Source of the DNA: Actinomycetes bacterium
Lineage (GTDB): Bacteria > Actinomycetota > Acidimicrobiia > Acidimicrobiales > Ilumatobacteraceae
Direction: 5' to 3'
Length of the DNA stretch: 64,000 nt
NCBI GenBank assembly: GCA_025356335.1
Contig: JANXUF010000119.1
Span: forward strand, 1-64,000
Positions 62,932-64,000 of the stretch are shown here, one piece after another. Each line of letters starts with the position of its first letter. The stretch's first letter is position 1. Position numbers and translations under genes: made by a program. The notes under the pieces were generated by a model, which had not been told where the DNA came from, made no database searches, and saw only the letters and a list, made by a program, of their open reading frames with translations.

Positions 62932-63120
62932 ATGACTGCCCGGTGCCCACCGACACCTGGATGTCGCGCCGGGGTGGTCGGTCGATGGCTCGAGCGTTTT
63001 CTCGACGGGGGACTGGCCGACCGCCGCTCGGACCGTTTAGCAGCGCATCTCCACGACTGCGAGCGGTGCAGACTGGAGGCCGATACGTCGCAGCGGATCA
63101 AGGATGCCTTCGCGTCGTGA
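62932..63120 (+). CDS. Small zinc-finger (zf-HC2-like) protein
   Basis: The 62-residue frame carries RLAAHLHDCERCRLEAD with the HxxxCxxC motif of anti-sigma factor zinc fingers. The first 15 residues (MTARCPPTPGC) look unusual, so the gene may be a remainder. Its TGA overlaps the GTG of the next frame (GTGA). Confidence 0.5.
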   Translation: MTARCPPTPGCRAGVVGRWLERFLDGGLADRRSDRLAAHLHDCERCRLEADTSQRIKDAFAS

Positions 63121-63299
63121 CGGCACAGGCGATCTCGTGGTCGCGGTGGAGTGACGCTGCCGTTCTCATTCTCCGCGGGGTGACGTTCAGGACGGCGAGC
63201 AAGATCGCCGTGATCGTCGGGACGCTGTTGACGGCGGTCAAACAGGGTTCTGTCATTCTCGCCACGCTCCGACTGCCGCGTCCGGGATCCGGTCACTGA
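63117..63299 (+). CDS. Small membrane protein resembling NrtS, probably shortened
   Basis: GTG 63117 overlaps the preceding stop. The 60 residues include FRTASKIAVIVGTLLTAVKQGSV, close to the first half of the small nitrate/nitrite transporter family NrtS (R..LVVGT.L..INQG). The second membrane helix expected in NrtS is absent, so it may be truncated. Confidence 0.45.
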   Translation: MTAQAISWSRWSDAAVLILRGVTFRTASKIAVIVGTLLTAVKQGSVILATLRLPRPGSGH

Positions 63300-63301
63300 G
63301 C

Positions 63302-63838
63302 TCAGTCGAGCGATCCGATCAGATCAGAGATCGGAGGGCGGGTGTCGGGTGTTGACGGCAACGACAGGAACCGAACCGTTCCGTCGCGACCAACGACGAG
63401 ATCGGCCCCGAGTTGATGGATGTCTTCCGTCGGACGCGTCGGACGACGCCCTTGCATGAGGAGGCGGGCGTAGAGGCGGATCGTCCCGAGCGACCAGATC
63501 TGCCTGTTCGTTCCCCGCTCCGCTCCGACAAGGCTGTAGAGGGCTCGGTCCACATCGGACAGCACCGCGAACGTCAACGCGAGATGTTTGCGGTAGGCGC
63601 CGAGCCGGTCGGGGGTTGCGAACGTCACGATCGCGACGGTTGCGTCACCGAACTGTGCGAGGTGGTCGCGCACGGCGATCACGTGTTCCTGGCACGGCAG
63701 TCAAGCGAGGTGTCGGTGAAGGATCAACACCAGTGGCCGGCCGAGCTGATCGACGGATCGCCATATGGCGCCGTCCTGGTCGACGAGTTCGATCTTCGGG
63801 AACCGGTCACCGACATGGAGCGACGCTCTGGCTGTCAT
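63302..63838 (-). CDS. Selenocysteine-containing peroxiredoxin-like protein (UxxC motif, in-frame UGA at codon 46)
   Basis: From ATG 63838 the frame reads HVGDRFPKIELVDQDGAIW and PLVLILHRHLA, then TGA (63703-63701), LPCQEHVIAVRDHLAQFG and a normal thioredoxin-fold remainder to 63302. Proteins of the AhpC/TSA-like (PRXL2-type) group have R..GC..C.E here, so UGA replaces the first Cys of the CxxC pair: U-L-P-C. Read as Sec the protein has 178 residues, normal for the group. It differs from the first Sec-peroxiredoxin (2869-3330) in family and motif. A nonsense mutation is the alternative. It is bounded by decayed DNA on one side and by the end of another gene on the other. Confidence 0.85.
63662..63682 (-). 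promoter_or_regulatory. Probable bacterial SECIS hairpin of the UxxC selenoprotein
   Basis: GUGAUCGC (63682-63675) pairs with GCGACCAC (63669-63662) with a single A-C mismatch and a CGUGC loop. The loop begins 27 nt after the UGA and contains a G, inside the 16-37-nt window known for bacterial SECIS elements. Confidence 0.55.
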
Positions 63839-63930
63839 GGCGCTGATCCGTCGGAGCCCGCAGCTACGCCGGCGTGGACCACGAGCTGTTCGAGTCGGTG
63901 CACGCTTGGAAGACCAACGAAACAGTCGAT

Positions 63931-64000
63931 TTAGGTCATCTCCGCAACGGCGGCCGGCCCGAGCAACGGCTCGTCTGCCATCGCCTCTGCAGCGCTGTCC
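63931..64000 (-). CDS. C-terminal end of a gene beyond the window
   Basis: The minus-strand frame ending at TAA (63933-63931) gives the last 22 residues DSAAEAMADEPLLGPAAVAE and MT. No function can be named. The gene would lie upstream of the selenoprotein gene on the same strand. Confidence 0.4.
   Translation of the reverse strand, partial: DSAAEAMADEPLLGPAAVAEMT

Overview
The window is a GC-rich, gene-dense stretch of an actinobacterial chromosome. It most resembles the Acidimicrobiia (Ilumatobacter-like). This placement is inferred from gene content, not from a phylogeny: two F420-type luciferase-like oxidoreductases, a DUF2630 protein, a VIT-family transporter, a P450 with its own ferredoxin, LCP and LysM envelope proteins, RsbV/RsbW/SpoIIE-type regulators, frequent GTG starts, and stop/start overlaps of the GTGA or ATGA kind. 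Few mobile elements are visible: no transposase, integrase or CRISPR array was found. One tRNA gene (Gly, anticodon TCC, CCA encoded) is present.

The most important observation is that two separate peroxiredoxin-fold genes each contain one in-frame UGA exactly where the redox-active cysteine should be. One is a PrxQ/Bcp-type gene at 2869-3330; the other is a UxxC peroxiredoxin-like gene at 63302-63838. Both read as full-length proteins if UGA is selenocysteine, and both have a possible hairpin just 3' of the UGA. The organism therefore very probably makes selenoproteins. The selA/B/C/D machinery is not in this window.

Layout. 0-14.9 kb: catabolic enzymes (DOPA-dioxygenase-like, enoyl-CoA hydratase, acyl-CoA ligase), the operon LLM oxidoreductase - Sec-peroxiredoxin - VIT transporter, a secreted glutamic peptidase, a MgtE-like regulatory protein followed by an atypical Nramp transporter, and a PAS-PAS-GAF-SpoIIE phosphatase. 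15-23.5 kb: VOC protein, tRNA-Gly, thioesterase, ThrH-like phosphatase, homocysteine methyltransferase, P450-ferredoxin-NagA, PLP decarboxylase and a second LLM oxidoreductase. 23.5-32.9 kb: a STAS antagonist with an RsbW-pirin fusion, a tightly overlapping four-gene operon (PIG-L deacetylase, methyltransferase, GT2, acyl-CoA dehydrogenase-like), phosphatidylcholine synthase and several hydrolases. 33-44 kb: envelope genes (LCP, LysM lipoprotein, rhomboid-like/esterase protein, DUF2156 aminoacyl-lipid transferase-like protein, membrane glycosyltransferase) and an HExxH protein with an overlapping small partner. Three of these genes share a 57-bp promoter architecture. 44-60 kb: secreted and lipoprotein genes (phosphodiester glycosidase, beta-propeller, deacetylase-like, heparinase-like, repeat lectin-like), a LuxR-type ATPase regulator and a Ser/Thr kinase with an FHA-HTH partner. 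48-49 kb and 61.3-63.3 kb are graveyards of broken genes (ABC exporter, vWA, PIN).

A recurrent structural theme is short tandem repeats (15-23 bp units) immediately after stop codons. In one case the repeat duplicates the junction between two overlapping genes.
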